Origin: Phylloscopus collybita
Lineage: Eukaryota; Chordata; Aves; Passeriformes; Phylloscopidae
Direction: 5' to 3'
Assembly: GCA_027886175.1 (NCBI GenBank)
Contig: JAJNNQ010000078.1
Location: forward strand, 868,001 to 932,000
DNA: 64,000 nt
In this document: piece after piece, positions 45,975 to 57,616 of the stretch
How the letters are laid out: every line of letters starts with the position of its first letter
How positions within the stretch are numbered: the stretch's first letter is position 1
Program-made: the position numbers and the translations under genes
The notes under the pieces: model-generated
Database searches by the model: none
Told to the model about the DNA's origin: nothing
What the model saw: only the letters and a program-made list of their open reading frames with translations

Positions 45975-46515
45975 AACTCCAGTCTTATTGGGGCAAGCCT
46001 TGCAGAAATCATCAAAAAAATTTACCTCACCCCCAGGAAGTGGGTTAATGCAGGGTGTGGATGACTTGCTCCAGTCAGTAGGACAAGAAGTGGTAGAAGA
46101 AGCCTCTGTGAAATGGCTCAATTTTCAGGCTAAAAACCATCTTGAAGTATCTGAAAAAAAAAGCACAAATAGTGCAGAAAATGTTAGATATTTGGGACAT
46201 ATTTTGACTGAAGCTTTGTGATGTATTGACCCAGAGAGGGTCCAAGGAATCTCAGAAGTAACCGTAGCCAGGATGAAAAAGGAGATCTGACAATTCTGAG
46301 GATTAATAGGGAATTGCAGGACCTGCACTGAGGATTCTCTGCTCCAGCCAGAACATTGTGTGACTTTGTAACCCCAGACAGCCTCACTGTTATGCTATGG
46401 ACACAAGAAAGAGAACAAAGCTGGAGAAAATAAAAAACCAAAAGGATTGATACCCCAGCCATGGCTCTTCCAGGCTCAGCAAAGGAACTGGAATTGCCTG
46501 TGAATGTCAAACAGG
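45975..46515 (+). pseudogene. Gammaretrovirus-like RT fragment
   Basis: Plus-strand frame with LLGQALQKSSKKFTSPPGSG, then a catalytic box reading GVDDLL (Asp-Asp kept), then VRYLGHILTEA. It matches 62350-61840 in reverse, where the catalytic box reads DVHDLL. It joins segment S at about 46516. It starts abruptly above zinc-finger gene 2. Confidence 0.8.
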
Positions 46516-47398
46516 CCACGACTGAGCCTGCACTGAAGGCAAGGGAGCAGCAGCCAGGGCTCCACAGCGGGGGAAGCCCCTGTGCCTGCCCACAGATCCT
46601 CTGCTGGAATGCTCTGCCTGGGCACCCTCCCTTGACATCTCCAGGCACTGCGGGCCAATCCTTGCTGCCACTGCTGCAGCTTCAGGGCTTTCTGTGCCTG
46701 CACTGCCACAGGGGCTGGGGAGACACCGGGAGAATTCCACTCTGGGGCTCAGCCAGACTCACACTCTGGGCTGGGTGGGGTTAGATGGGTGGAAAATAGA
46801 CCGACTTTAAAATGGTTTTTTATTTGATTTCTCCACTCAGGCTCAGTTTGCCTTTGCCCTGGGGAAAGGAATTTTAAAGGTTTTATTTGAAGGGATGTTA
46901 CACCACTCAGCAGAGATGAGTTGAACATCTCACCAGACTGGGAAGAACCCAAAAGATCCCCACAGAGAGAACGACCATCAACAAAACATCAATGCCCATC
47001 AGCAAACAGCAACCAACACCCACCCCAGACACTGCCCCTGGAAGAGCTGCAGACACCTGGTCTGGAAAAGGCTGAGAAGGAAATCCAGGAGTGTAGACCT
47101 AATTAACATCAGAGGCAAAGGAATCCGGGTCCAATAGGAAATCAAATCCTGGGAACTCAGCAACTTGGAAGCAGTGAACATCTAACCAATGGATTTCTAT
47201 GGGTTCAGACTGTAAAAAGTTTAGGAAAAACCCAGTAAAACTCACATGTCATGGAATGATTTTTCTCTGCACCCCGGGCTATGTGTGGATGAAATGATTT
47301 CTGTTTCCTGTCCTGGCCAGAATCAAGTAATGCCTTGACTCTCAAACACTAAAGATATTGTTGGAGAGTTTTGGTTTTTCTCGCAGTTCCCATGACAA
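46516..47398 (+). repeat. Duplicated segment S (copy 2)
   Basis: It matches 15610-16480 with few changes and is interrupted at about 47401 by the provirus at 47402. The sequence 'catgacaagatt' at the junction corresponds to 'agtgacaagattacc' in copy 1. Confidence 0.8.
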
Positions 47399-47401
47399 GA
47401 T

Positions 47402-48089
47402 TGTTAAGAATAAAGAGTTAAGAGTTACTGATAGCTATGCTTGTTAGAATAAAGAATTAAGAGTTACTAATGGCTATGCCTATTGTTACACAGTTAATGT
47501 TTGTTAATAATTGTTATGACTGTTAAATAATGGTAATTGATAAAAATCACTTACCTTGTATCCCTACTGTACCCCTATCCCAAGCTGCTGTATCCTGTTC
47601 CTTGTTCCTGTTCAGGCCCTGCCTCCGCTGCTCCCCCATAGTTACACTTGACAGCTCATGGCCCACCCCCGGCATGCAAACCATGGGAAACTCCAATCTG
47701 AGCGACTACAGGAAGTGGGACCACCACATACAGACCCCTGAAGCTTGGAAGCTGGTGCACAAATTCCTTTACCAAACCACACTAGAAGACAAAGCAAAAC
47801 AACAGGCTATCTGTGAAGCCATTTGTTCATCTTGCCATAACCTAAACAGAACTCGCTCAGAGTCACCCCCTAGACTTCAAACAAGTCAAAATCAGGAAGT
47901 CTCCTATAGGGCTCCTGTGAGGTTGGAGACCCCAGCTCTGCCTTTGGGCAAAGCTGCTTGCATCTCCTCCTCCTCGTTGTCCCCAAGGAGCAGTGGCGGT
48001 GAGCGTGACACCTCGGGCCACCACCCAGTCTGATCTAATAAAGGCTTTAAAAGGGAGCAGAAGGTCTCCTGGGCCTTTTATTCCTGCCA
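47402..48089 (+). mobile_element. 5' LTR of gammaretrovirus-like provirus
   Basis: Starts TGTTAAGAATAAAG and ends TTCCTGCCA; 688 bases. It matches the 3' LTR at 54992-55636 except for an extra near-copy of about 38 bases ('gttagaataaagaattaagag...') at its start. AATAAA at 48037-48042 is followed by the R/U5 end. A 167-codon plus frame (47530-48033) lies inside it. Confidence 0.9.
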
Positions 48090-48092
48090 ATT

Positions 48093-48110
48093 TGGGGGCT
48101 CATCCGGGAT
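48093..48110 (+). promoter_or_regulatory. Primer-binding site, tRNA-Pro type
   Basis: TGGGGGCTCATCCGGGAT differs at one base from the tRNA-Pro primer site used by many gammaretroviruses. It starts three bases after the LTR end, so the LTR boundary is supported. Confidence 0.85.
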
Positions 48111-49532
48111 TGCTGACCACACCTGAAGAGGACTCTAGCGAGGGACAGCTGCGAGCAATCCCCGGACCCGGAGACAGCCTGGGCAGGACAACGAAGAGGA
48201 GCGCCGGACTGGTAAGACACCGGCGGCAGGAGTGGGAGGCGAGCGAGTGGATGTGTGAGTGAGACGGGGGCCGGCAGCTCGGACCCCTGAGGCGAGTGTG
48301 GACCCCTCAGTACCGCGGTTCCAGACTCCCGCTGGTGCCAGCTGGGAATAGGGGGAAGGGAAAGAGGGCCTAGTAAGGCCCAGAAGAACGAAAGAGGTGC
48401 CTCCCGGGGACAGAAGGGCCCCCCCTCTGGGCGTGCGGAGGGTTCCTAGGGTATGAGTGGCACACATAGGGGTAGGTCTCCCTTTTGAAAGGATCAAGCG
48501 CTCTAGGCTGCTTTGGGCATGTAGAGGGCCTAGACGAGTGAGGGTCATGTGCAAAACAACCTAAGTGACTCTCAGGGTGGTGTGTGGGGCTGCCTAGGTT
48601 AGGTGTGAGTGAACACACCCCCCCCGCTTGGGTACCGAGAGGACCTGACCGGGGAATTGGAATTGGGGGTCCTCAGGCCCTAGAGCACCAGGTGGTCAGC
48701 AAAGGACCTTCGCTTCCTGGGGTCTGTGACACAAGACGTGCTGAGAGGCCATAGCTGTCATGGCTCAGTCTCGGCTCAGGGAGTTCCTGGGAAGGGAGGT
48801 CGTCAACCTGCCACCGGAGAGCACAGGGGCAGGTAGTCTGCGCAGGTGGGCGAGGCAGCTACAGTAACACACAAACACATCCCTTCCCCTGGTGGGTGGG
48901 GTGGCTAGGAGGCAAGGGGGAAATTCTCCCACCACTTACTCACACTCAGCCCTCGCGCAGAAGCTATCCTCACTGGGGAAGGGGGATAGCCAGGGAGCAG
49001 AGGGGCAGATGGCCCCGGGGTGAGCCCTGCTGACCAAAACCCTTGTGGACGGCACTGAGACAGGGACGGGGGAAGGTCCAGGTAGTCTGGTGCTAGGGTC
49101 CCCTCAACGTTGACAGTCTCCACTGGCAGGGGAGTCAGGGAGGTGAAGCAGAGGGGAACGGAGGTTGGACTTTGTCCGATTGTGAGTTTTGTGAGCTCAG
49201 TAGTGCTAAGGGGAACGGAAGTCAGACTTTGTCCAATTGTGAATTTTGTGGGCTCGGTAGTGCTCACAGTTTCCACTGACAAGGGAGTCAGGAAGGCGAA
49301 GCAGAGAGGAACGGAGATTCAGACTTTGTCCGATTGTGCATATATATTCTTTGGTGTGAATTCAGTTGCCTGTTGTTAAGATTTCCGTTCGAGTAGGGGC
49401 ACGTTCATAAAGTGTAAGTTGAAGTAAGGGCCAGTTATAAGTTGTTTAAAAGTTGTGTTGCCTGTCAGTTGTATTTCGTTTGGGTAGAGGCACCGTTGGT
49501 TTTTAAGTTTAGGCCCAGAGTAAAAAGGAGTA
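48111..49532 (+). other. Long leader of provirus with internal repeats
   Basis: 1.4 kb between the primer site and gag. At 49154-49345 a unit containing 'gaacggaxxtxxgactttgtccxattgtg' occurs three times. Packaging signals would lie here but cannot be recognised by eye. No gene. Confidence 0.65.
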
Positions 49533-50640
49533 ATGGGGCAGTGTTTAAGTAAAAGAACAAGCCCCAAGGGGAATAAAGAGACTACCAGAACCATTCCCCC
49601 TGATAGCCCTTTAGAACAAATATTAAATCAGTGGGACACACAAGAGGCCACCAAGGGCCTAGACCAGATTAAAATGATCCATTACTGTATGGAAGTTTGG
49701 CCCAAATTGGAAACTCAAAGACAGTGCCTGTGGTATGGCACTAGAGATCCCTGGATGTGTTCCCAATTATACCAACATCTAAAAACCAAAAGAGGTTTGA
49801 GCCCAGAAGAAATAACATATGTGGCCTTGTTGCAAAAACATAAAACAGAAACAGAAGTAGTAAAAGTATGCAAGTTAAAAGAACAGAAAGCAGAAGTTAA
49901 GGAAAGTACAGAAAGCAGAAGTTAAGGAAAGTAAAGAACAAGAGAAGGAGACCAGTGAAACCAGTAATAAATGGGACCCCTTGGAGCACCTACCCCCTCC
50001 TTCCGTGTACCAAAAGTGCCCCAAACTCCCTCTCGCAATCCCCTGGCTATCCCAGCCTCCAGACCACCCTCACTTAACCCTCCCGTTTCCAGTCTAAACC
50101 CTTTTCACCTGAACCCGTCCTCTACGGCCCCTCCCACCGTCACTGAACCTTCTCCCTCAAACCCATCACCGGTTCCTTTTAATCTGCCTGTTATAGTTCC
50201 TTTACCTCCAGAAACCCCTATAGCAAACCCAATCTCCTCTCCCTCACCTGTAGCTGTTCCTTTACCTCCACCTGACTGGGAGTCAAGTATGCCCAAAATC
50301 AATCCTAACCTTCCCCCTAATAATAAGCAACTCCCCCTAACCCCTATTCCTAGTCAAGAACAAAGTCCTGGACATGGACCCTATTGTAACACACGATCTA
50401 AGACTACCAAACTCTTCCCCTTGAGAGAAGTCCCCATGGGAAGAGTGGCTGGAGGGGTAGGGTTTGTTAATGCCCCATTGACAGCTTCAGAAGTTAGAGA
50501 ATTTAAAAAAGAGCTAAGAGACCTAGTTGAAGACCTGGTGGGGATAGCCAACCAAGTGGTTCAATTCCTGGGTCCTAATATTTACACCTGGAGTGAATTG
50601 AACTCTATTTTAAATATCTTACTTAATTCTGAAGAGAGGA
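49533..50640 (+). pseudogene. gag of gammaretrovirus-like provirus (truncated)
   Basis: Starts at ATG 49533 with MGQCLSKRTSPKG, the N-terminal glycine of a myristoylated gammaretroviral matrix. The matrix frame ends at 49925. A second frame (49971-50690) carries a long proline-rich p12-like linker and the start of capsid (FPLREVPMG..., then FVNAPLTASEVREFKKEL). Gag is cut within capsid (SILNILLNSEER) and joins RT sequence. Capsid C-terminus and nucleocapsid are absent. Confidence 0.85.
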
Positions 50641-52842
50641 CTGCATATGGTGTTTTAACCCAAGAGTGGGGGGATATCGCAAGCCCATAGCCTACTTATC
50701 AAAACTATTGGACCCAGTAGCTCGTAGATGGCCTACCTGCTTACAGTCCATAGCTGCAGCTGCAATTTTAATTAAAGAAGCTCAAAAGTTAACCCTACAG
50801 GGTAAAATCAGAGTCCACACACCACATGACTTAAAAACAGTCCTAAGTCAGAAGGCTCAACAGTGGCTAACACATGCTAGGATCTTGAAATATGAAGTCA
50901 TTCTAATGGATACCAGCAATTTAGAACTGGTGACCTCCAAGAGCTTGAACCCGGCACAGTTTTTGTCAGGAGAGCCTCTAGAGGAGTTGGAGCATGATTG
51001 CTTGGAATTAGTGAATCTCCAAACTAAAGTGAGGAAAGATTTAGAAGATATGCCACTACCCTATGGAAAAGTACTATTTACTGATGGCTCCTCCAGAGTA
51101 GTGGAGGGAAAACGACATTCTGGATATGCAGTGGTCATAAAAACAGAAGAAGAAGAATTGGAGGTTCTGGAAAAAGAGAAATTACCCCCCAGTTGGTCAG
51201 CTCAGAGTTGCAAAGTTCATGCTCTAAAGAGAGGTCTGGACTTGTTAGAAAAAAAAAAAATGGAACAATTTACACAGATTCAAGGTATGCCTTTGGCATA
51301 GTCCATACCTTTGGCAAAATCTGGGAAGAGTGAGGATACCTAAATTCAAAAGGGAAGAACTTGGCACATGAAGGACTAATAAAATCAATGTTAGAATCCT
51401 TGTCCAAACTCACAGAAATTGCAGTAGTCCACATAAAAGGACATCAAAAAGGAGAGACACTTTGGAAAACAGAGGAAACCGATTGGCTGATCAGGTAGCA
51501 AAAGAAGTGGCTTTAAATCCAGAGGGACCAGTAAAAATCCTAAAACTAGACAAAGCAACAACCGAAAAAGAGGAGAAAAGGGAGCCAACATTTAGCAAGA
51601 AAGAATGGGAAGCAATAAGAGAACTAGAACTATCCCAAGGAGAACAAGGGGAGTGGTTAACATCAGATGGGCGAAAATTTCTGAACAAAGCTTTAGCCCG
51701 AAAAATGTTAAATGAAATACATGAACTGACTCATTGGGGAACCCAGGAGATGTGCGATCATTTCTTCAGGGAAAATCTGTGCCTTGGAGTTTATAATTTG
51801 GCAAGAACTATAACGAGGGGGTGTATAATACACCAGAAGGTAAACCAAAAAGCAATGAGAAAAGCTGAACCTGGGGGAAGAGGGTTGGCCTTGAGACCAT
51901 TCCAAAGTGTACAAATAGATTTCACAGAAATGCCTCCTATACAAGGATCTAAGTATTTATTGGTAATAGTTGATCACCTGACACATTGGGTGGAAGCATT
52001 TCCCACAAAGAGAGAAACAGCAGAAGAGGTTGCCCGAGTAATACTAGGAAGTATTATCCCCAGATATGGTTTAGTTAACACTACTGACTCAGACAGGGGA
52101 TCCCATTTTACCTCCCAAGCCCTGCAAGCCATTGTAAAAGCCCTAGGAATAAAGTGGAGGCTGCACACCCCATGGCACTCCCAGAGTTCGAGTAGAATGT
52201 ATGAATAAGACATTAAAAAATGTGTTAACAAAGCTAATGGCTGAGACCCAGATGAGTTGGTTAAAGTGTTTACCCCTCGCCCTTTTGAGAATTAGAACCA
52301 GGCCATGATCCGACCTTGGGGCATCCCCATACGAAATGATGTTTGGGCTTCCCTTCCTAATGACCCCTTATAGCACTGGAGACTATATAGAGGGAGAGGA
52401 AATAACTAGAAGGTACTTAGAAACAATTAGAAAAACCCTAAGTAATTTAAGAAAAAGAGGATATCTCCCTCAGACCTCCCCATTTGACACCAATACTCAC
52501 CAAAGCAGCCCTGGGGATTGGGTGCTAATCAAATCTTGGAAAGACACCCCATTAACCCCAGAATTTGAAGATCCCTTCCAGGTTCTGCTAGTAACCCATG
52601 CTGCTATCCGGACCCAAGAGAAAGGGTGGACTCACGTTTCCCGTGTAAAAGGACCAGTACTGCCTCCTCCTAACTGTGGACAAAACCCAGAAAAATCCCC
52701 CAAGAGTCTCCCCAAGTGGACTGCCATCCAAGATCCTGCCAGCTTTAAAGTGACTCTTAAGAGACAGCCAAAGACTGAAAAGGAAGTAAACAAAAACTGC
52801 AGAGTTCTGTTAAGCAAGATTGTTGTTAAAATTGATGTATAA
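50641..52842 (+). pseudogene. pol of gammaretrovirus-like provirus (5' deleted)
   Basis: Protease and most of RT are deleted. What remains begins in the RT connection (RKPIAYLSKLLDPVARRWP), then RNase H with FTDGSS at about 51078. Integrase has a worn zinc domain (HELTHWGTQ...; the last Cys pair reads CIIH), core residues in VQIDFTEMP and TDSDRGSHF, and a frame change near 52187 just before the catalytic Glu. The C-terminal domain is at 52480-52700 (PGDWVLIKSW, WTHVSRVKG). A one-base slip in the G-run at 50667-50673 puts this frame out of step with gag. Confidence 0.85.
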
Positions 52843-52904
52843 GTTATCGCGATTGTTAAGGTTTTGAGGCAAATTGTTAACATTTTTGATATAAATAGAG
52901 TAAG

Positions 52905-53110
52905 TTAAAAAAAAAAAAATCCCCCATTGACTTCCCTCACAGAGCATTTCCCAAGAGTGGTTAAATTAGAAGGTGGGAAAGGAGAAAAACAAAACAAAAC
53001 AAAACAAAACAAAACACAAAAAACCCCAAAAAAACAAAACAAAACAAAACAAAACAAACAAAAAAAAAAAACAACCCAAAAAACTCCACCAAAACCCAAA
53101 AAAAAGCACC
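52905..53110 (+). repeat. (CAAAA)n simple repeat between pol and env
   Basis: About 200 bases of A-rich DNA with pure 'caaaa' runs at 52988-53020 and 53033-53060, inside the provirus just upstream of the env ATG. Confidence 0.9.
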
Positions 53111-53166
53111 TTATCACTCCAAACCTAAGAGGCAAGACCGGGTGAAGCTAAAGAGAAAGGTGAGCC

Positions 53167-54968
53167 ATGAAGCTCCCTAAGGCAAAACTAGCTCATACCA
53201 GACTCTTAGGTGGACTAATGTTAGTCCAGTCACTAAGCTTTGTAGTAGGAGGGAGTGAAGAAGCTTGCACCAAGTGCTACTACCCTCTTTATGATGAGGA
53301 AGACCTGGGATCACTAATGAGGATCCACACAAACATTAATCCCACCTGCTTTGATCATACACAATTGGAAACTTGCCAAGAAGAAGGAAAAACATATTGG
53401 CTCACAAAAAATACTGCCTCATTTAGGCAGCGCCTGATTGGTGAATGCCCTGTAAGGGAAGCCTGGTTCTGTTTTGCACAAGAGGGAATGAATGACATAA
53501 TAAAAGAAAAATGATGGTAAAAAAGGAGAACCTGGGTGAAACACTGGGTAAAAATCTATTCATTGACTTAAAAAAAATTAGCAAAGAACTGAATTTAACC
53601 AACTGTTGGGTATGTGGAAACACCCAAATGTCAGATATTTGGCCCTGGGAAGGAATTAGCCTAACACCTCTAGACATTTTAAGATGGAAATTAACCGAGC
53701 AAAAACCTCAAATCACAGGGAAAAGAGGGCAAGGACAATGGGATTTAAAAGCAAGAGTAATTGGAGAAGAGTGTATTAAGAGGGCGGGAAAGAAATACCA
53801 AACCCCTGTGGGAAGAATGGCTTGCAAGAGATAATTAATGGTAAAAGATTCAGAGAGCAGGTGGATCCCACAAGAGCCAAATAGGTATTGGACCATTACA
53901 AAAAAGGAAAGAGGATGTATTTACCATGAAGGGTATAAATTATATGAGTGTGCAGGCAGAGGAACAAATCCTTTCCAAGGATTAAGAGAGCTCTCAAAAT
54001 ATTGGAAGTACCACACAGACACACAAGACATATTCTGGAAAGCTCCTGAATATTTATTTTGGATTTGTGGGAGCACTGCCTATACCCACCTCCCTGGAGA
54101 TTGGGCAGGAAGCTGCACCATTGGGGCAGTAAAACCTGCTTTCTTCCTCCTCCCTAAAGAATCAGGGTCATACCTAGGAGTCCCCTTGTATGATGACCTA
54201 AGAAAAAGTAATCGAAAGAGGAGACATGTAGTTGACCTGGGAAGCAATCAAAACTGGAAAGGAAAAATTTGGACACCTGAAGAGATAATCAAGACTTATG
54301 GACCAGCCACTTGGGCCCAGGATGGATCCTGGGGTTACTGTACCCCTATTTATATGCTAAATCGGATCATCCATCTCCAGGCAGTATTGGAAGTGGTGTC
54401 AAATAGAACAGCAGTCGCCCTCAACCACATTAGCACACAATTGGCACAAACCAGAGCTGTAGTCTACCAGATTAGGCTAGAGGTAGACTACCTATTGGCA
54501 GATGAAGGGGGCGTTTGTGGAAAGTTTAACTCCTCAGAATGCTGCCTGGAGATAGATGACAAGAGTGAAGTTATCAGGAACATCTCAAAGGAAATACGAA
54601 AAGCAGCTTATGTGGGCACCCAAGAATGGACTCCTCTAGGGAACTCAGACTGGTGGAATGACCTGTGGTCATTCAAGGGAGGATAGTGGAAGAAAGCAGC
54701 CTTTATTGCTGTCTGTGCCTTCGCTAGCTTTTTGTTTTTACCCTGTTTACTCCCCTGTGTAATCAGGACAATAACTACCACAGTGCAAGCCAGTATTCAA
54801 ATCCCGAAAATAACAGATGAGAAACAAGCCAAAATTATGTTAATGGGAACTCCAAATCAGAACCAAGAACATGAAACAGCCATACAAATATATAACCAAT
54901 TATCAAAAATTTGGAAAAATACACTCCCAGGAGTCAGAAATCAAAAGTTGATGCGGGCTAAAGCCTGA
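53167..54968 (+). pseudogene. env of gammaretrovirus-like provirus (nearly open)
   Basis: ATG at 53167 with a hydrophobic signal segment (LLGGLMLVQSLSFVVGG), then SU. A frame change lies near 53505-53515, after which one frame runs to 54968 with two in-frame stops (TAA at 53832-53834, TAG at 54684-54686). SU has a C-x-x-C motif (NCWVCG). A basic cleavage site (NRKRRH) is at about 54218. TM has a C-X7-CC loop (CGKFNSSECC) with the preceding coiled-coil/immunosuppressive region. The membrane span lies just after the TAG (AFIAVCAFASFLFLPCLL), then a tail. No intact product can be made from this copy, but pieces up to 282 codons are open. Confidence 0.85.
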
Positions 54969-54973
54969 TCAAA

Positions 54974-54988
54974 ATAAAGGAGGCGGGA
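54974..54988 (+). promoter_or_regulatory. Polypurine tract of provirus
   Basis: 'ataaaggaggcggga' lies three bases before the 3' LTR start at 54992. Confidence 0.75.
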
Positions 54989-54991
54989 TAT

Positions 54992-55636
54992 TGTTAAGAA
55001 TAAAGAGTTAAGAGTTACTGATAGCTATGCTGCTTCTTGCACAGTTAATGTTTGATGTGTTAATAGTTGTTATGACTGTTAAAAAATGTTAATTGATAAA
55101 AATCACTTACCTTGTACCCCTACTGTACCCCTATCCCAAGTTGCTGTATCCTGTTCCTTGTTCCTGTTTGGGCCCCGCCTCCGCTGCTCCCCCAGAGTTA
55201 CACTTGACAGCTCATGGCCCCCCCCGGCATGCAAACCATGAGAACCCCCATGGATCTGAGCGACTACAGGAAGTGGGACCACCACATACAGACCCCTGAA
55301 GCTTGGAAGCTGGTGCATAAATACCTCACCAAACCACACTAGCAGACAAAGCAGAACAACAGGCTGTCTGTAAAGCCATTTGTTCATTTTGCCATAACCT
55401 AAACAGAACTCACCCCCTAGACTTCAAACAAACCAAAACCAGGAAGTCTCCTATAGGACTCCTGTGAGGTTGGAGACCCCAGCTCTGCCTTCGGGCAAAG
55501 CTGATTGCATCTCCTCCTCCTCTTTGTCCCCAAGGAGCAGTAGTGGTGAGCGTGACACCTCAGGGCCCCAACCAGGCTGATCTAATAAAGGCTTTAAAAA
55601 GGAGCAGAAGGTCTCCTGGCTCTTTTATTCCTGTCA
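54992..55636 (+). mobile_element. 3' LTR of gammaretrovirus-like provirus
   Basis: Starts TGTTAAGAATAAAG and ends CCTGTCA; 645 bases. It is clearly diverged from the 5' LTR by scattered substitutions and small indels, so the insertion is not recent. The base sequence after it (agcac) does not match the bases before the 5' LTR (aagat). Confidence 0.9.
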
Positions 55637-55669
55637 AGCACAGCCAGCTCCCGGCACTGGCGCCAGGAG

Positions 55670-56265
55670 TGGGCTGCCCCCAGAAAGCCAGGCAATCTGG
55701 GGTGCAGCTGCAGGGCACAGCTGCTCTATAGCACAGGTGGCACACGTCCAGGGCAGGGACAAGGAGCAGGGAGAGGCCTTCTGTGTGATTTCCAAAGGTG
55801 TTTATTGCCCGGAGGGTCAGGGACAGAAAAATGCACAGAACCTGGGCTTGCAGGAGCTTATAAGTGGGGGAGGTCTTGGGAGAGGATACAATTTCCAATC
55901 AATCAGGGTGACATGGGGGAGGAACATAAGGCGGGGAGTCCAATGCACAGAGCAATGAAAGAACACAAGGGGAGGGAACAGTTTAAACCAACCACTGGGG
56001 CGTTGAAGGTTGGGGGATTGACAGGGAAGGGTCTGGAAGAAGGGGCAGGGTTAGGGAAGGATTGACAATTCTGTAGGAGGAGGGATGGGCAGGTCTAGGG
56101 AAGATAGATAACAGGGCAAAACCAACAATACAGGGGGAAAGGAACAATCCATTAGGGATAAAATATACTGTAATAATACAAAATATGGAGGGGTATAAAA
56201 CTGACCATTAGAACTGAGCTGCAATTGGAAACACAATAAAAATACACCACAACAACAGATAAACA
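55670..56265 (-). mobile_element. Minus-strand LTR of another ERV
   Basis: On minus it starts TGTTTATCTG at 56265 after GGGGGGA, has TTATAA at 55863-55858 and AATAAA at 55806-55801, and ends GCCCA at 55670. Four bases later comes TGGCGCC, a primer-site-like start. Only about 30 bases of interior remain before the provirus LTR at 55636. No second copy is in the window. Confidence 0.6.
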
Positions 56266-56272
56266 TCCCCCC

Positions 56273-56326
56273 AGCTGCTTTCAACACATGAAATAGAATA
56301 CACATTTTTGGTTGCATAACCCAAGA
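56273..56326 (-). mobile_element. LTR-A remnant (5' end)
   Basis: 'gctttcaacacatgaaatag' through 'cataacccaaga' matches the end of LTR-A at 43580-43637 and 9225-9279. It sits in the same place relative to zinc-finger unit 3 as the full LTR-A does to unit 2, so this LTR insertion predates that duplication. Confidence 0.65.
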
Positions 56327-56334
56327 ACTTCCAT

Positions 56335-57320
56335 GCTTGGGTTTGGGGGTTCCAGGCCCCTCCTGCTCAGTCCAGGAGTCCCATCCCTCCTTTCCCTTAA
56401 TTCAGGCACCTCCTGGCAGCTTTTTCCTGCAAAGAATCCATGAGTTTGGAATATTTGAGGGGCAGTGTGGGAGAGGGACAGCTCTATCTGGCTTTCCCCT
56501 CCCTGCTGTGGACTCTCAGCTGCCCCCAACACCCTGAGGCTGCTGGGATTTCCCTCCTAGGGACAAGCACGTTCATTCCATTTCCAGGAGCCCAATGCCT
56601 GAATGGGGCTCCAGGTCAGGGGCTCCTTGAGCAGCTGCCCCAGAACCTCCACCAGGGTCTCCCAGCGCTGCCGGAGCCGCTCAGCCTGGGGTCCCCAAAG
56701 CCCTCAGCAAGCTCCAAGTCCCTCTCAGGAACCCTCAGCTCCCTCACACCCAGCATCCCCCACAGCCCCTGCAAGTTCCCCCCATGGCACTGGCCATGGC
56801 CATGTCCCCACATGTCACTGGCCATGTCCCACCATGGCCTCACCCATGGCTGTCTCCCCACCATGTTTTCATCCCTCTCATTGTCCCCCACATCTCCATC
56901 TGAGCCAATGTCCCCCTGTGTCCCCATGAATGGCTACGTCCCCCTCCATGTCCATGTGTCCCCATGTCACTCTCCATGTCTATATCCGCCCATGTCCTCA
57001 CCCAGGTTTTAGTTCAATGTCCTTATTTTTACCTCAGTGTTGGATGTTTTTAAAGGGATGAAGAGAAATGAAAAGGAAATCAAGGTCTAAAGAAAAAGAT
57101 TTCTATATCTGTGTCAGCTGAGGATCCACGTGTGAGAGGGAAGAACCTTTTTTTGGAGGGGTTTCCACCCACTGTCTCCAAAACCTTGATCTTTGGCCCA
57201 GATCATCACATTTGGCTACAGAAGGCGCCCTTGGGCAACGCGAAATCAAAATTGCGGAATCCCTGAGGTTGGAAAAGACCTCCCAGAGCATCCAGTATTC
57301 CTTGATACCCAAGAAAAAAG
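56335..57320. repeat. 3' flank of zinc-finger unit 3
   Basis: It matches 43640-44600, including the CATGTCCCCA-rich stretch (56800-57010) and the CR1-like scrap near 57260. Frames of 100-190 codons here are shared by both copies but have no domain. Confidence 0.8.
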
Positions 57321-57616
57321 GATTGAACACAAAAGATTTTCTGAGGTTGGACGTCAACAAATCCACTCTCCACAAGGAATTTCCAGTGTCTGTCTGTGTC
57401 CCAATGGATGTTCCTGCCTCTGCATTCATCCAGCTGCCCAGAGCGAGCCAGGAAGAGGTGGAGCCCCCCCAGCCAGGTGTCTTCCCTACAGGGATCACCA
57501 GGGCTCTTCCCAAGGGGGGTCACTGGGGATCATCCAACGCTGATCCTCCCATGGGGGATGGAGCTGGAGCAGCGCACGAAGCTCTTCCCGCTCTCAGGGC
57601 ACTCCCAGGGCTTCCC

